Source: Pyrobaculum sp. (GTDB taxonomy: Archaea; Thermoproteota; Thermoprotei; Thermoproteales; Thermoproteaceae). Taken from it: a stretch of 5,999 nt of DNA. The notes below the pieces were generated by a model, which saw only the letters and a list, made by a program, of their open reading frames with translations, was not told where the DNA came from and did not search any database. This document shows, piece by piece, positions 1 through 5,166 of this stretch. Every line of letters starts with the position of its first letter. Position 1 is the first letter of the stretch. The DNA lies in contig JAJHQT010000053.1 in the NCBI GenBank assembly GCA_020833205.1, positions 1 through 5,999 of the forward strand, written 5' to 3'. A program made the position numbers and the translations under genes.

Positions 1-2270
1 TAGATCTGCCCCTGTCGCGGAAGGCCAAGATGGCCAAGTTTGTGGATCCGGTGAAGCATCTGGAGCACTTCTCCCCGGCCTCGGGGACCAACCTCGTCGT
101 GGTGTCTAGGGGGCAGGCCTTCTCCGTGCCTGCGTGGGAAGGCGCGGTGGTTCAACTCGGCGTGCGCGGCGGCGTAAGGTACAAACACATCTCTACAGAC
201 GGGGAGAAGATTGCCGTGGCTACATACGACGGGGCCGTGGAGATATACACGCTAGACGGCGCCTTAGTGAAGCGGCTGGACCCCGGCGTTGGGCTCGTGG
301 AGGCCCTCGCGCTTAAGTGGCCCAGGCTGGCCGTAGCCAACCACAGGGGAGAGCTGTGGGTGGTAGACGCCGAGTCTGGCTCCTCGGCCTTGGCGGATAG
401 AAGCGAATACGGCCTAATCACGGACCTGGCCTGGCACCCGTCGGGCCGTTGGCTTGCCTACGCCAGGCCCGCAAGCGTCTACACCCAGAACATAAGGCTT
501 TACGACGCCGCGGCTGGCAAGTCCTACGACGTCACCGCCCCGACGGCCTACGACTACTCCCCGTCCTTCGACCCGGAGGGCCGCTACCTTTACTTCCTAT
601 CGCGCAGGGCGTTGAACCCAGCGCTTGACCCGGTCCAGTTCGTCTACTCCTTCGCCAAGTACTCCAAGCCCTACCTGGTGGTTCTGAGGCGCGGGGATAC
701 GTCGCCGTTTATCCTGTACAAGAAGACGGAGGGGAAGGCCGACGAGGTCGATGTGGAGGATATTCAGTGGAGGGTGGAGCCCTTCCCCGTGGAGGAGGGC
801 CTCTACGCCTCCATAGTCGGCTTGAAAGGCGGCAAGGCGGCTTGGCTTAAATACGACGTAGAGGGCGCCCTCCGGTACTATCTGTGGTCTGCCCAGGAGA
901 GGAGAGGCGCTGTGGAGGTCTACGACCTGGAGACCAAGTCCAAGGAGCAGTTGTTAGCAGGCGTGTCGGCGATAAGGGCGTCGCCCGACGGCAGGTTCCT
1001 CCTGGCAAAGGAGGAGGGGAGGCTGAGACTTATCGACATAGAGAAAAGGCCAGACCTCCAGTCGAGGGACCCCGGCAGGAAGAGCGGTGTGCTGGACATG
1101 ACACGTGTGAAGGTATACGTCGAGCCGGAGAAGGAGTGGCGGCAGATGTTCCGCGAGGCGTGGCTCCTCATGAAGGAGAACTACTGGCGCGGCGACCTCA
1201 ACGGCGTTGACTGGGACGCCGTGTACAGGAGGTACGAGCCCCTCCTCAACAGAGTCGGCACGAGGTACGAGCTGAGCGACATGATAAACGAGATGCAGGG
1301 GGAGCTCGGCACAAGCCACGCCTACGAGATAGTGCCGGACTTCGAGGTGGACAAGCCTTATCTAGTCGGCGGGCTCGGCGCCGAGTTTAGGTGGGACGGC
1401 AGGTGCTGGCGCGTGGCCAAGATATTCGCGGGGGACCCCGCATATGAAAACGAGAGGTCGCCGTTGCTGGCCCCGGGCATAGACGTGAAGGAGGGCGACT
1501 GCCTCCTCTCCATAGCCGGCGTCAAGCTGGGGCCGGAGACGCCGCCGGAGTACGCCCTGCTCAACAGGACAAGCGACGTGGTACAAATAGAGGTGGAGCG
1601 CAACGGCGAAGTCAAGACGTATACTGTAAAGACCGTCCGCGACGAGAAGTACCTCATCTACCGACACTGGGTTGAGGCCAATAGGCGCTACGTTCACGAG
1701 AGGACCGGAGGCGCAGTGGGCTACGTCCACATACCAGACATGGGCCCCGCCGGATACGCCGAGTTCTTCAAGTCGCTAAACGCAGAAGGCGACAAACAAG
1801 CCTTCGTAGTGGACATACGCTACAACCGGGGCGGCCACACCTCCGGCATGCTCATCCTAAGGGCCGTCACCGGCGTCTTTGCGAAATTCGTGACTAGGCA
1901 CTTCAAGCCGTATCCCTACCCAGAGTACGTCCTGCCGCGGCGCCTCGTGCTGGTCACAAACGAACACGCGGGGTCCGACGGCGACATCTTCACCTACGAC
2001 TTCAAACGCCTCAAGCTCGGCCCAGTGGTGGGCAAGAGGACCTGGGGCGGCACCGTGGGCATAGACACCCGCTACAAGCTGGTCGATGGCACCATAATAA
2101 CCCAGCCCAAGTACGCCTTTTGGGCCGACGACCTGGGGCCGGGCGTAGAGGGACACGGCGTGGAGCCCGACGTAGAGGTGGAGATAGCCCCACAAGACTA
2201 CCGCGAAGGACGCGACCCCCAGCTAGACAAGGCCATAGAGATGGTTAAGAATTTGATAAAGGAGGCATAA
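1..2270 (+). CDS. tri: Tricorn core protease, C-terminal two thirds (5' end outside the window)
   Basis: Tricorn is a cytoplasmic serine protease that cuts proteasome products into short peptides. The reading frame is open from base 3, and residues before the Met at 30 (DLPLSRKAK) continue the domain, so that Met is internal. Residues here are counted from it. Order: seven-bladed propeller (about 10-355, with repeated W/Y-D-x-G strands such as DLAWHPSGRWLAY), helical C1 domain (about 363-445), PDZ domain (about 445-540) and C2 catalytic domain (540-746). Compared with the Thermoplasma enzyme recalled from memory, the active-site residues all map with one constant offset of 316: S429-H430 in GTSHAYE (S745/H746), G602 in NRGGH (G918), nucleophile S649-D650 in HAGSDGDIF (S965/D966) and E707 in GVEGH (E1023). 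The enzyme is therefore probably active, with about 310 residues missing on the left, mainly the six-bladed propeller. The P1-specificity aspartate (D936) is replaced by F620. The stop is TAA, and no strong terminator follows it. Confidence 0.95.
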   Translation, partial: DLPLSRKAKMAKFVDPVKHLEHFSPASGTNLVVVSRGQAFSVPAWEGAVVQLGVRGGVRYKHISTDGEKIAVATYDGAVEIYTLDGALVKRLDPGVGLVEALALKWPRLAVANHRGELWVVDAESGSSALADRSEYGLITDLAWHPSGRWLAYARPASVYTQNIRLYDAAAGKSYDVTAPTAYDYSPSFDPEGRYLYFLSRRALNPALDPVQFVYSFAKYSKPYLVVLRRGDTSPFILYKKTEGKADEVDVEDIQWRVEPFPVEEGLYASIVGLKGGKAAWLKYDVEGALRYYLWSAQERRGAVEVYDLETKSKEQLLAGVSAIRASPDGRFLLAKEEGRLRLIDIEKRPDLQSRDPGRKSGVLDMTRVKVYVEPEKEWRQMFREAWLLMKENYWRGDLNGVDWDAVYRRYEPLLNRVGTRYELSDMINEMQGELGTSHAYEIVPDFEVDKPYLVGGLGAEFRWDGRCWRVAKIFAGDPAYENERSPLLAPGIDVKEGDCLLSIAGVKLGPETPPEYALLNRTSDVVQIEVERNGEVKTYTVKTVRDEKYLIYRHWVEANRRYVHERTGGAVGYVHIPDMGPAGYAEFFKSLNAEGDKQAFVVDIRYNRGGHTSGMLILRAVTGVFAKFVTRHFKPYPYPEYVLPRRLVLVTNEHAGSDGDIFTYDFKRLKLGPVVGKRTWGGTVGIDTRYKLVDGTIITQPKYAFWADDLGPGVEGHGVEPDVEVEIAPQDYREGRDPQLDKAIEMVKNLIKEA

Positions 2271-2281
2271 CTACACCAATG

Positions 2282-2287
2282 TTATAA
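2282..2287 (+). promoter_or_regulatory. Weak TATA-like box after the tricorn gene
   Basis: TTATAA stands just downstream of the tricorn stop codon. A start about 26 bases further on would fall near 2310, which is past the ATG at 2303 and short of the ATG at 2326. It fits neither as a clean leaderless start. I see no clear purine-rich BRE before it. Weak evidence. Confidence 0.22.
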
Positions 2288-2302
2288 GATACTCCCCGCT
2301 TC

Positions 2303-2602
2303 ATGAGCGATTCAGAGGTATGTAGATGGGGAAAGATCGCGGAGCTCGGCCCGGCCGATGCCGTAAGAGCCGTTGCCCCTATACAGACAAGCCATGATTT
2401 CAGCTTGTCCGGTGCCGGACCCCAAGACGGCGAGAAGCCGAAAAGTCCTCCTACTGCAGGTCGAGCCCCAGACACCCGCCTGCCAGTTGCCGATTCCGTC
2501 CCCCGCTATCCGTACGTAATCAGAGACAAATGCGAAAAAGAAGAACCGCCACTTATGGAGGCGAGACGGGGTCACTACGTGTCTTGTCACCTATACGCCT
2601 AA
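2303..2602 (+). CDS. Doubtful 99-codon ORF, no recognised family
   Basis: I do not recognise this protein. It begins MSDSEVCRWGKIAELG and ends HYVSCHLYA. It has no membrane segment and no clear motif; the three cysteines (7, 77 and 95) do not form a known pattern. The first third uses codons like the neighbouring genes (AAG ATC GCG GAG CTC GGC), but the middle is rich in proline and charged residues and reads like translated spacer. In favour: a TATA-like box just upstream, and a small hairpin with four T directly after the stop. Against: the TATA-to-ATG distance (about 18) is too short for a leaderless gene, no Shine-Dalgarno is visible, and another stretch is open on the opposite strand. 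It may be a lineage-specific small gene or a chance ORF. Confidence 0.25.
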   Translation: MSDSEVCRWGKIAELGPADAVRAVAPIQTSHDFSLSGAGPQDGEKPKSPPTAGRAPDTRLPVADSVPRYPYVIRDKCEKEEPPLMEARRGHYVSCHLYA

Positions 2603-2623
2603 GGCGCGTAAAACGCCCCTTTT
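2603..2623 (+). terminator. Weak hairpin plus T4 after the 99-codon ORF
   Basis: GCGT-AAA-ACGC forms a short stem (2606-2609 with 2613-2616). It can be extended past one C-C mismatch by two G-C pairs, and TTTT follows at 2620-2623. It begins one base after the TAA stop. The stem is short, and crenarchaeal termination usually relies on T-tracts more than on hairpins, so this is only suggestive. Confidence 0.25.
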
Positions 2624-3250
2624 GAGCTCGGACAGCCAAATACGTTAAGTAAGTGACATGACCTATCCACCCCCTCAGCTACGCCAGAAGCCCCTCAAGG
2701 TCTCTCGTAGACCTCCCGGCGAACACTCTCTTTTAAGCGACTCCAAATGATCTTGAGAGCCCGTCCTAGAGGGGAGGATTTGATATAACGCCGTCTGGAG
2801 AACTCCCTCAACGTCTCGGTCTTGCCATGCGTCTCCTGGGCGTATCGCCAAAAGCTCGGCGCCGCCCGGCCCGCTCCCCCAGCCACCCAACTCCCGCTCC
2901 CTATCCATAAACAAGTTTCATAATACAGCCCCTATCTGTGACGTCGGACTCCAAAGGAAGATTCGAAACGCAGAACAGACCTCGCCAGATGCCTCCGAAC
3001 ATGCAGAGGAGCCTCTCGCCGCCTCGTAATTCCCAACGCTTCAGACCCCTTGTGCGGCCACCTCAAGCCACCCGTCGATGGTGGCGAGACGGCGGAGAGG
3101 ACGGCGCCGCAGCCCAGCGGGAGCGGGGCGCCGGGACTTCGTTTTTCTGCGCGCCGGAGGCTGGCATCGCCCCCAGCCTAGAGGAGGCTCCCGCCGTGGA
3201 AAAGATGGACGCAGACGCCGCCGTAGGCAGATGTGGACGCGCCTCTACTC
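2624..3250. other. Gene-poor stretch without a convincing gene
   Basis: No reading frame on either strand here resembles a known family, and frames are broken about every 30-80 codons. A plus-strand frame open from 2938 to 3354 runs antisense into the ArsR gene and has low-complexity R/P/A-rich content, so I do not call it. The only item worth noting is the minus-strand small ORF at 2695-2886. No tRNA-like T-loop, repeat array or long T-tract is visible. At nearly 1 kb from tricorn to ArsR, the gap is long for a compact crenarchaeal genome and may hold decayed genes or unrecognised RNA. Confidence 0.6.
2695..2886 (-). CDS. Doubtful 63-codon ORF or gene remnant
   Basis: No family recognised. 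The C-terminal half is strongly basic and helix-like (LKIIWSRLKESVRREVYERP) and uses favoured codons (AGG GAG TTC, GAG GTC TAC GAG). A GGAG stands four bases before the GTG start (2886-2884), a possible ribosome binding site, and a weak TATA-like GTATTATG lies at about 2921-2928 on this strand. The frame stays open upstream to a TAG near 2934 without a better start. A second minus-strand frame over the same bases (ATG at 2908, stop at 2675-2677) is equally long and also reads plausibly. At most one can be real, which is why confidence is low. It may be the tail of a decayed gene. Confidence 0.2.
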   Translation of the reverse strand: MAGGAGRAAPSFWRYAQETHGKTETLREFSRRRYIKSSPLGRALKIIWSRLKESVRREVYERP

Positions 3251-3613
3251 CTAAGCTGAAAACACGGCGTCAACCCATCGCCGGCCTTCCTCGGAGAGGC
3301 TGTAGATGCTGTACTGGCCGCTCCTGGAGACCTTCACGAGACCTGCGGCTTTGAGTCTCGCCAGGTGGTGCGACACCACGGTCCTGTCGAGCCCCAGTAT
3401 GTAGGAGAGGAAACAGACGGGCATGGGGCTCTGCCGCAGTAGATACAGGATCTTGAGTCTGTTGGGCTCGGCCAAGACCGCGAGCACCTCCGCTATCTTC
3501 TCCACCGCTACAGGCGGTGGAGAGATCTCCTCTACGGGGGGTCTCGGCGGGTCTTTACACACGCCGGTCTCGGCCAGCTTCCTCGCCACATCGCTCAGTC
3601 TCAACACGCCCAC
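3251..3613 (-). CDS. ArsR/SmtB-family winged-helix transcriptional repressor
   Basis: A 120-residue cytoplasmic DNA-binding protein of the family that usually represses its own operon and releases DNA on binding metal or on thiol oxidation. An N-terminal arm with a PP-rich linker (21-34) leads into helices at 35-61 (EVLAVLAEPNRLKILYLL is the family hallmark). A scaffold helix follows at 65-74, then the recognition helix 76-90 (DRTVVSHHLARLKAAG) and the wing 92-105 (LVKVSRSGQYSIYSL). Cys67 in PVCFLSYIL aligns with the second Cys of the ELCVCDL metal motif. The only other Cys is 19 in the arm, so a CadC-like site joining arm and helix 3, or a dithiol sensor, is possible. The GTG start is one base after the permease TGA stop, with no Shine-Dalgarno (CTCCTC there is the complement), which suggests translational coupling in one operon. 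The effector is unknown. Confidence 0.93.
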   Translation of the reverse strand: MGVLRLSDVARKLAETGVCKDPPRPPVEEISPPPVAVEKIAEVLAVLAEPNRLKILYLLRQSPMPVCFLSYILGLDRTVVSHHLARLKAAGLVKVSRSGQYSIYSLSEEGRRWVDAVFSA

Positions 3614-3614
3614 G

Positions 3615-4358
3615 TCAGAGGAGCGTCATTATTTTATACAGAGTCATGAACACTATCACTAGGCCGAATATCTGTCTCAAGGTCTTCCCCTTAACGTACC
3701 TAACGGTCGCCCTTGCGCCCGCATACGCCGCAGCTGAGCCCACGGCCACAACAGCAAGCAAAAACAATGGGTCAATCCTCATAGTGGGTATGTGCGGGAC
3801 AAATGCAGAGAAGGAAGGCGGACACACAGCCAGGGCGTTGATGCCGGCCGCAAGCCGGGGCTCGTACCCCAGCAGTATGAGAGTCGGCATGAGGAGGAAA
3901 CCGGGCCCCACGCCCAGCAACCCCGCAAGTATTGAAATCGGCACGGCCAACGCGGCGGCCAGCTTAAGGTTGGGCCCCCCGCGGGGAGTCTCCGAGGCGC
4001 CTTTAAACATTCTATAGGCCAGATAAAGAACCGCGGCGAAGTAGATAAGCCATATGTACATCTGCGGGGTGTACTGCGCAAGGAGGGACCCTAAAGGGGC
4101 CGAGAGGGTCGTGGCGGCGGCCAAAACAGCCGCATCCCTCAACCTAATGAGCCCGCCTCTGGCGAACCCCACCATGGCGAAGAGCGATGTAAAGCCGTTG
4201 AGCAACAAGGCAACCGGCTGCACTTGATGCACCAGATCCGACATAAACAGCGATAGGTAGGGAATAGTGGCGAAGGCGGCGCCGAGGCCCAACATGCCGG
4301 AGATAAAAGAAAGCACGGCGACGCCCGCCAGCACTATGTTGAAAGTAAAGCCGTCCAT
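3615..4358 (-). CDS. TauE/SafE-family membrane permease (putative sulfite/sulfonate exporter)
   Basis: A 247-residue integral membrane protein with about eight hydrophobic segments (roughly 7-30, 46-66, 74-95, 99-117, 132-162, 168-188, 197-216, 227-244). The family's internal duplication is plain: SGMLGLGAAFATIPYL (20-35) and AGLLGVGPGFLLMPTL (145-160) share the G-x-G-x-G/A...P pattern. The family moves anions, with reported roles in sulfite, sulfoacetate and other organosulfur export; the substrate here is inferred only. I chose the ATG at 4358-4356 over the in-frame GTG at 4376 because the TATA box centres 22-24 bases before this ATG, giving a leaderless mRNA, and the GTG lies inside the promoter dyad. 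It is the first gene of an operon with the ArsR repressor, which starts one base after its TGA. Its length is normal for the family. Confidence 0.91.
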   Translation of the reverse strand: MDGFTFNIVLAGVAVLSFISGMLGLGAAFATIPYLSLFMSDLVHQVQPVALLLNGFTSLFAMVGFARGGLIRLRDAAVLAAATTLSAPLGSLLAQYTPQMYIWLIYFAAVLYLAYRMFKGASETPRGGPNLKLAAALAVPISILAGLLGVGPGFLLMPTLILLGYEPRLAAGINALAVCPPSFSAFVPHIPTMRIDPLFLLAVVAVGSAAAYAGARATVRYVKGKTLRQIFGLVIVFMTLYKIMTLL

Positions 4359-4380
4359 ATGTGAACAGTTGATCACATAT
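4357..4380. promoter_or_regulatory. 24-bp dyad operator over the permease promoter
   Basis: ATATGTGA (4357-4364) and TCACATAT (4373-4380) are perfect inverted arms around ACAGTTGA. Over the whole 24 bp, 10 of 12 symmetric pairs match. The dyad starts inside the TATA box and ends on the start codon of the permease, so a bound dimer would block both TBP and RNA polymerase. Size and AT-rich outer arms resemble ArsR/SmtB operators (two arms, centre to centre about one turn). The obvious ligand is the ArsR protein encoded by the second gene of the operon; that pairing is inference. Confidence 0.65.
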
Positions 4381-4384
4381 TTAA
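4377..4384 (-). promoter_or_regulatory. TATA box (with BRE) of the permease-ArsR operon
   Basis: On the minus strand TTAAATAT is preceded by purine-rich AAAAG, a typical BRE-TATA pair. Its centre lies 22-24 bases before the ATG at 4358, the spacing expected for leaderless transcription, common in this group. The downstream four bases overlap the operator dyad. Confidence 0.65.
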
Positions 4385-4460
4385 CTTTTGCCGTCGGCCA
4401 TCTCCTGCGTCTCGCCCAAGTAACCTCGATCTACAAAACGCGCCCCACTAGACCTGCAAC

Positions 4461-4485
4461 CGTCTGTTGCATATTGCAACAGACG
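4461..4485. repeat. Perfect 25-bp palindrome (11-bp arms, 3-bp centre)
   Basis: Arms CGTCTGTTGCA (4461-4471) and TGCAACAGACG (4475-4485) flank TAT. It lies about 80 bp upstream of the operon's TATA box and just ahead of the plus-strand gene remnant. An extra TGCAAC at 4455-4460 can pair with GTTGCA (4466-4471) as an alternative hairpin. No T-tract follows on either strand, so it is not an obvious terminator. An operator, a recombination or transposition end, or an RNA hairpin are all possible. Confidence 0.75.
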
Positions 4486-4527
4486 CTTAGGGTCCAGCAG
4501 AGGTGGCTAACTGTAGAAGATGCAAGA

Positions 4528-4543
4528 TGTTGCAGATTGCGAC
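4528..4543. repeat. Degenerate second copy of the palindrome core
   Basis: TGTTGCA-GAT-TGCGAC matches 14 of 16 bases of the core of the upstream palindrome (TGTTGCA-TAT-TGCAAC). The centres are 63 bp apart (4473 and 4536), about six turns of B-DNA. The left half also forms TGCAA-GATG-TTGCA (4521-4534). The symmetry is less perfect than in the first copy. Confidence 0.5.
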
Positions 4544-4600
4544 CTTCTGTCTGGAGAGAGAGGAGCTACCGTGCCAAAAACGAGTCGGAGAGACCCGTGA

Positions 4601-4958
4601 TACACGGCAAGAAGAGAATGCGCCCGGGTGGCCAAGGAAGTACCTGGAGGAGAGAAGGGCTAGTTCAACAACCTGAAAAACCCTCTATGCGACGCGCCTC
4701 CCAAGCCAGCTGAGGCCCTAGGCGCAACGCCGGGGCGCTACGTCAAGCCCAAAGGCTCTGTATCCGCCGCGCCCCGGGCCCCGACAACTAAGATGAAGAC
4801 CCCCTCTATTATAATAGAATTGACACCTCTGCCCTAACGGACAGGTCGCTTAACCTCAACTACTTTCGGCGCCGTGGCCCCGACATCGACTACACGGCGC
4901 GTGGGAGGCGGCTGACGTAAGGAGACTTGTCGCCGAGGTGATGAAGCGCGTTAAGTAA
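4601..4958 (+). pseudogene. Frame-broken coding remnant, C-terminal part of an unidentified protein
   Basis: Three overlapping frames each show native codon use but none is intact. Frame A (4601-4834) contains ECARVAKEVP, an in-frame TAG at 4661-4663, then FNNLKNPLCDAPPKPAEALG and GRYVKPKGS. Frame B (4792-4917) contains LYYNRIDTSALTDRS and NLNYFRRRGPDIDYTA. Frame C (4854-4955, TAA at 4956-4958) ends EAADVRRLVAEVMKRVK. Restoring one C in the CCCCC run at 4800-4804 joins A to B; restoring one G in GGG at 4903-4905 joins B to C. The result is a continuous tail of about 120 residues. I do not recognise the family. The N-terminal part is missing or too decayed upstream of 4600. Homopolymer sequencing errors could explain both shifts but not the TAG. 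A real pseudogene is the simpler reading. Confidence 0.5.
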
Positions 4959-4966
4959 CTTAAAAA
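4959..4966 (+). promoter_or_regulatory. TATA box reading rightward, ahead of the candidate RNA
   Basis: CTTAAAAA is close to the crenarchaeal TATA consensus and stands immediately after the stop codon of the broken gene. A start about 24-26 bases downstream falls at G4986-G4988, exactly where the first stem-loop begins. The nearest plus-strand ORF after it (ATG 5001) would run antisense into the LUD gene, so an RNA product or leader is the better explanation. Confidence 0.5.
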
Positions 4967-4985
4967 CCGCGTCGCGCGGGGCATT

Positions 4986-5125
4986 GGGCTTGAAAAGGCG
5001 ATGCAAATCCACAACGCTCAAGCCGGTCCAGGTAGAGTCTTCCACTCCTGCATGTGGCCGGGTAGTGGACGGAGGCGGTTGCCGCAGGGAGCTGCGGCTG
5101 GCGGAGCGGGCTGTGCTCCGGCACG
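4986..5125 (+). ncRNA. Candidate structured RNA (serial stem-loops), unknown class
   Basis: Four consecutive stems are visible. GGCTTGA/TCAAGCC pairs 4987-4993 with 5018-5024. TCCACT/AGTGGA pairs 5041-5046 with 5064-5069. GCCGCAG/CTGCGGC pairs 5081-5087 with 5092-5098, with loop GGAG. CGGAGC/GCTCCG pairs 5102-5107 with 5115-5120. A weaker fifth one, CGTGTT/AACACG, lies at 5136-5160. The first stem starts about 24 bases after a TATA box, fitting an independent transcript. I find no tRNA, 5S, SRP, RNase P or C/D-box signature. Short stems of this size arise by chance in GC-rich DNA, so the promoter spacing is the main support. The 3' end is unknown; a palindrome plus T6 at 5182-5197 is one possible end. 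Confidence 0.3.
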
Positions 5126-5151
5126 CAGTCTGTATCGTGTTCTACGTCTCG

Positions 5152-5156
5152 AAAAA
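5152..5156 (-). terminator. T5 tract after the LUD gene
   Basis: On the minus strand TTTTT follows the TAG stop of the LUD-domain gene by about ten bases, within a small CGTGTT/AACACG inverted repeat. T-tracts are the usual archaeal termination signal, but five T is short. Weak but well placed. Confidence 0.3.
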
Positions 5157-5166
5157 CACGTCGATT

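Larger units (their letters stand above)
4391..4600. other. Non-coding stretch with clustered TTGCA/TGCAA half-sites
   Basis: No gene is recognisable here. The sequence holds TGCAA at 4455 and 4475, TTGCA at 4467, a further TGCAA at 4521 and TTGCA at 4530, organised into the two palindromes annotated separately. A plus-strand frame starting inside the permease (4267 to 4713) passes through, but it is an antisense shadow in its first part and shows no family. A 49-codon ORF starts at the ATG 4527 and ends at the TGA 4674-4676. It reads MLQIATFCLEREELPCQ at its start and may include part of the decayed gene that follows. Confidence 0.5.

Noticed and set aside
30..32. ATG as the start of the tricorn gene
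   Set aside because: The frame is open upstream to base 3 with in-family residues, and about 310 residues are missing compared with known tricorn; the Met is internal.
2961..2985. GAAACGCAGAACAGACC as part of an RNase P RNA
   Set aside because: It only loosely resembles the conserved ACAGAA region; no matching partner motif or stem was found at a fitting distance.
2938..3354. Plus-strand 138-codon ORF
   Set aside because: It overlaps the ArsR gene antisense, is rich in R, P and A, and shows no domain; it looks like a shadow of GC-rich DNA.
4359..4376. GTG at 4376 as the permease start
   Set aside because: It lies inside the dyad and TATA region; the ATG at 4358 fits the TATA spacing and the first membrane segment.
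4663..4672. GTTCAAC as a tRNA T-loop
   Set aside because: No paired T-stem, acceptor stem or CCA-adjacent pattern can be built around it; it codes FNN in the remnant.
4806..4817. CTATTATAATAG palindrome as a promoter
   Set aside because: It is a 12-bp AT-rich palindrome inside the coding remnant (YYNR codons), with no gene start 25 bases downstream.
4938..4944. GTGATGA as a C box of a C/D guide RNA
   Set aside because: No CTGA D box follows at a suitable distance, and the bases read as the VMK codons of the gene remnant.
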